From: Domibacillus sp. PGB-M46
GTDB taxonomy: Bacteria > Bacillota > Bacilli > Bacillales > Domibacillaceae
Assembly: GCF_022668875.1 (NCBI RefSeq)
Contig: NZ_JAKGCR010000006.1
Location: 124,001 to 188,000, forward strand
Direction of reading: 5' to 3'
DNA length: 64,000 nt
A model generated the notes under the pieces. The model made no database searches and had not been told where the DNA came from. It worked only from the letters and a program-made list of their open reading frames with translations. The position numbers and the translations under genes are program-made. How positions within the stretch are numbered: position 1 is the first letter of the stretch; each line of letters begins with the position of its first letter. Positions 63,383-64,000 of the stretch are shown here, piece by piece.

Positions 63383-63724
63383 ATGACGGTGGTGACCATG
63401 GCCGCCGCAGTGCTGGCAATCGCAGCAGCGCTGCTCATTGGCTATAAACGTTATTGGCCGGTTAACGTAAAGCGCATATCTCCCGAAGAAGCGGCTGGGC
63501 ATCCAGTCATTGATGTGCGTGACTGGCAGGAAGCAAACCGACTGCCGCTTGAAGGAGCAGAGCTTATTCCATGCGGTTACATTCCGCGGAATGCGGGCAA
63601 ATTTGGCGGGCAGGAAGTATATATCGCTGCTGCTTCAGCAGTTGAACGGAACTTTTCCGTCCGGCTGCTGAAAAAATACAACATTCATGTAAAAGGGTTT
63701 ATTTGCATGGATGGCTCTCTTTAA
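63383..63724 (+). CDS. Membrane-anchored rhodanese-like protein lacking the active-site Cys
   Basis: 113 residues. One N-terminal membrane helix (about 4-22, TMAAAVLAIAAALLIGYKRYW). A small rhodanese fold follows: ISPEEAAGHPVIDVRDWQEANRLPLEGAELIPCGYIPRNAGKF. Where rhodaneses have the catalytic Cys loop, the sequence reads VYIAAASAVERNFSVRLLKK, without Cys. So probably a non-catalytic, membrane-tethered domain. AGGGAAG ribosome site. Confidence 0.7.
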   Translation: MTVVTMAAAVLAIAAALLIGYKRYWPVNVKRISPEEAAGHPVIDVRDWQEANRLPLEGAELIPCGYIPRNAGKFGGQEVYIAAASAVERNFSVRLLKKYNIHVKGFICMDGSL

Positions 63725-63750
63725 GCCGGTGCTTGTGCATCGGCTTTTTA
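63723..63750 (+). terminator. Terminator after the rhodanese-like gene
   Basis: AAGCCGgTGC / GCAtCGGCTT with T5. Confidence 0.88.
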
Positions 63751-63865
63751 CATTTGCCAGCCCCGTATCCAATCATTTAAGAGGTAAAAGAATGGGGAGG
63801 CGCTTCCTGGCAAAACGGGCACGCCGTTTTACATACCCATGGGAAGATGTATAGACCCGGTAAAA

Positions 63866-63904
63866 ATAAAAAAACATCACGCTGCCAGGCGTGATGTTTT
63901 TTTG
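63866..63904 (-). terminator. Terminator at the end of the MATE transporter gene
   Basis: AACATCACGC / GCGTGATGTT with A/T tracts on both sides; overlaps the last codons of the minus-strand gene. Confidence 0.9.
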
Positions 63905-64000
63905 TGCTGCACGATACGCAGGCGTACGGACAGCGTGATGGCCCCGCATGTTAATCCGGTAATTAAGCCGATCCAGTAGCCGTATGGACCCCAGTCAGTC
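63877..64000 (-). CDS. MATE-family efflux transporter, C-terminal end only
   Basis: The minus-strand frame entering from the right edge reads TDWGPYGYWIGLITGLTCGA, continues ITLSVRLRIVQH and ends KKTSRLAA. This is the final membrane segment and basic tail typical of NorM/MATE Na+(H+)-drug antiporters (GPYGYWIGLITGL). The stop lies inside the terminator hairpin. Family call from a short stretch, so moderate confidence. Confidence 0.7.
   Translation of the reverse strand, partial: TDWGPYGYWIGLITGLTCGAITLSVRLRIVQHKKTSRLAA

Noticed and set aside
63790-63855. 20-residue frame MGRRFLAKRARRFTYPWEDV
   Set aside because: Very short, no clear ribosome site, lies between two convergent terminators.

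Overview
The window is a stretch of chromosome from a low- to mid-GC endospore-forming Firmicute of the family Bacillaceae. Gene order over most of it follows the Bacillus subtilis ypj-dap-pan-din-dna-pon-ypr-yps-thy-dfr-deo neighbourhood. Sporulation, bacillithiol, GpsB, RecU and type-B RNase P genes, and strong AGGAGG ribosome sites with ATG/GTG/TTG starts, support this. Several expected neighbours are missing or replaced (bshB1 is absent from its usual place), so it is a relative of B. subtilis and not that species. I see no insertion sequence with a transposase, no prophage, no CRISPR array and no tRNA or rRNA gene.

Layout. 0-8.5 kb: end of a zinc metallopeptidase gene, a YitT-family membrane gene, then ypjD-dapB-mgsA-bshA-cca-birA and panBCD (lysine/cell wall, methylglyoxal, bacillithiol, tRNA CCA ends, biotin, pantothenate). 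9-19 kb: dinG, ypmAB, aspB, dnaD, nth, ypoC, then ponA and recU on the minus strand. 19-28 kb: a STAS gene, yppE, mrfAB (DNA repair), gpsB, rnpB, a PAS-GGDEF-EAL protein and an RNA methyltransferase. 28-35 kb: guanine-riboswitch-controlled xpt-pbuX, then a sparse accessory island of small genes ending in a CheX-like gene with a good sigma-D promoter. 35-45 kb: the double dynamin DynA, a sulfurtransferase, a 5'-3' exonuclease, two RNase H-like genes, mntR, ypgR, brxA and ypiP. 46-50 kb: an OhrR-like regulator with an apparent ohr remnant, a nitroreductase, cysH, and thyA-dfrA. 50-64 kb: a three-gene ABC uptake system, degV, small lipoprotein genes, ypmRS, msrAB, spo0M, deoD, a carboxypeptidase, ctpA, and the end of a MATE transporter gene.

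Two features stand out. First, thyA is split by a compact, ORF-less group I intron (about 303 nt): the P3-P4-P5-P6-P7-P8 core can be read by eye, and exact removal restores a complete thymidylate synthase. Second, the window carries at least nine copies of two families of non-coding repeats (called A and B here). Almost every copy lies between two copies of the host gene's own rho-independent terminator, sometimes including the last codons of the gene. The elements carry imperfect inverted ends and no coding capacity. They look like mobile or formerly mobile non-autonomous elements that target terminators and duplicate about 20-30 bp of target.

Functional assignments rest on recognising families and motifs in the translated sequence. 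No database search was run. Repeat ends and RNA boundaries are by eye and good to a few bases.
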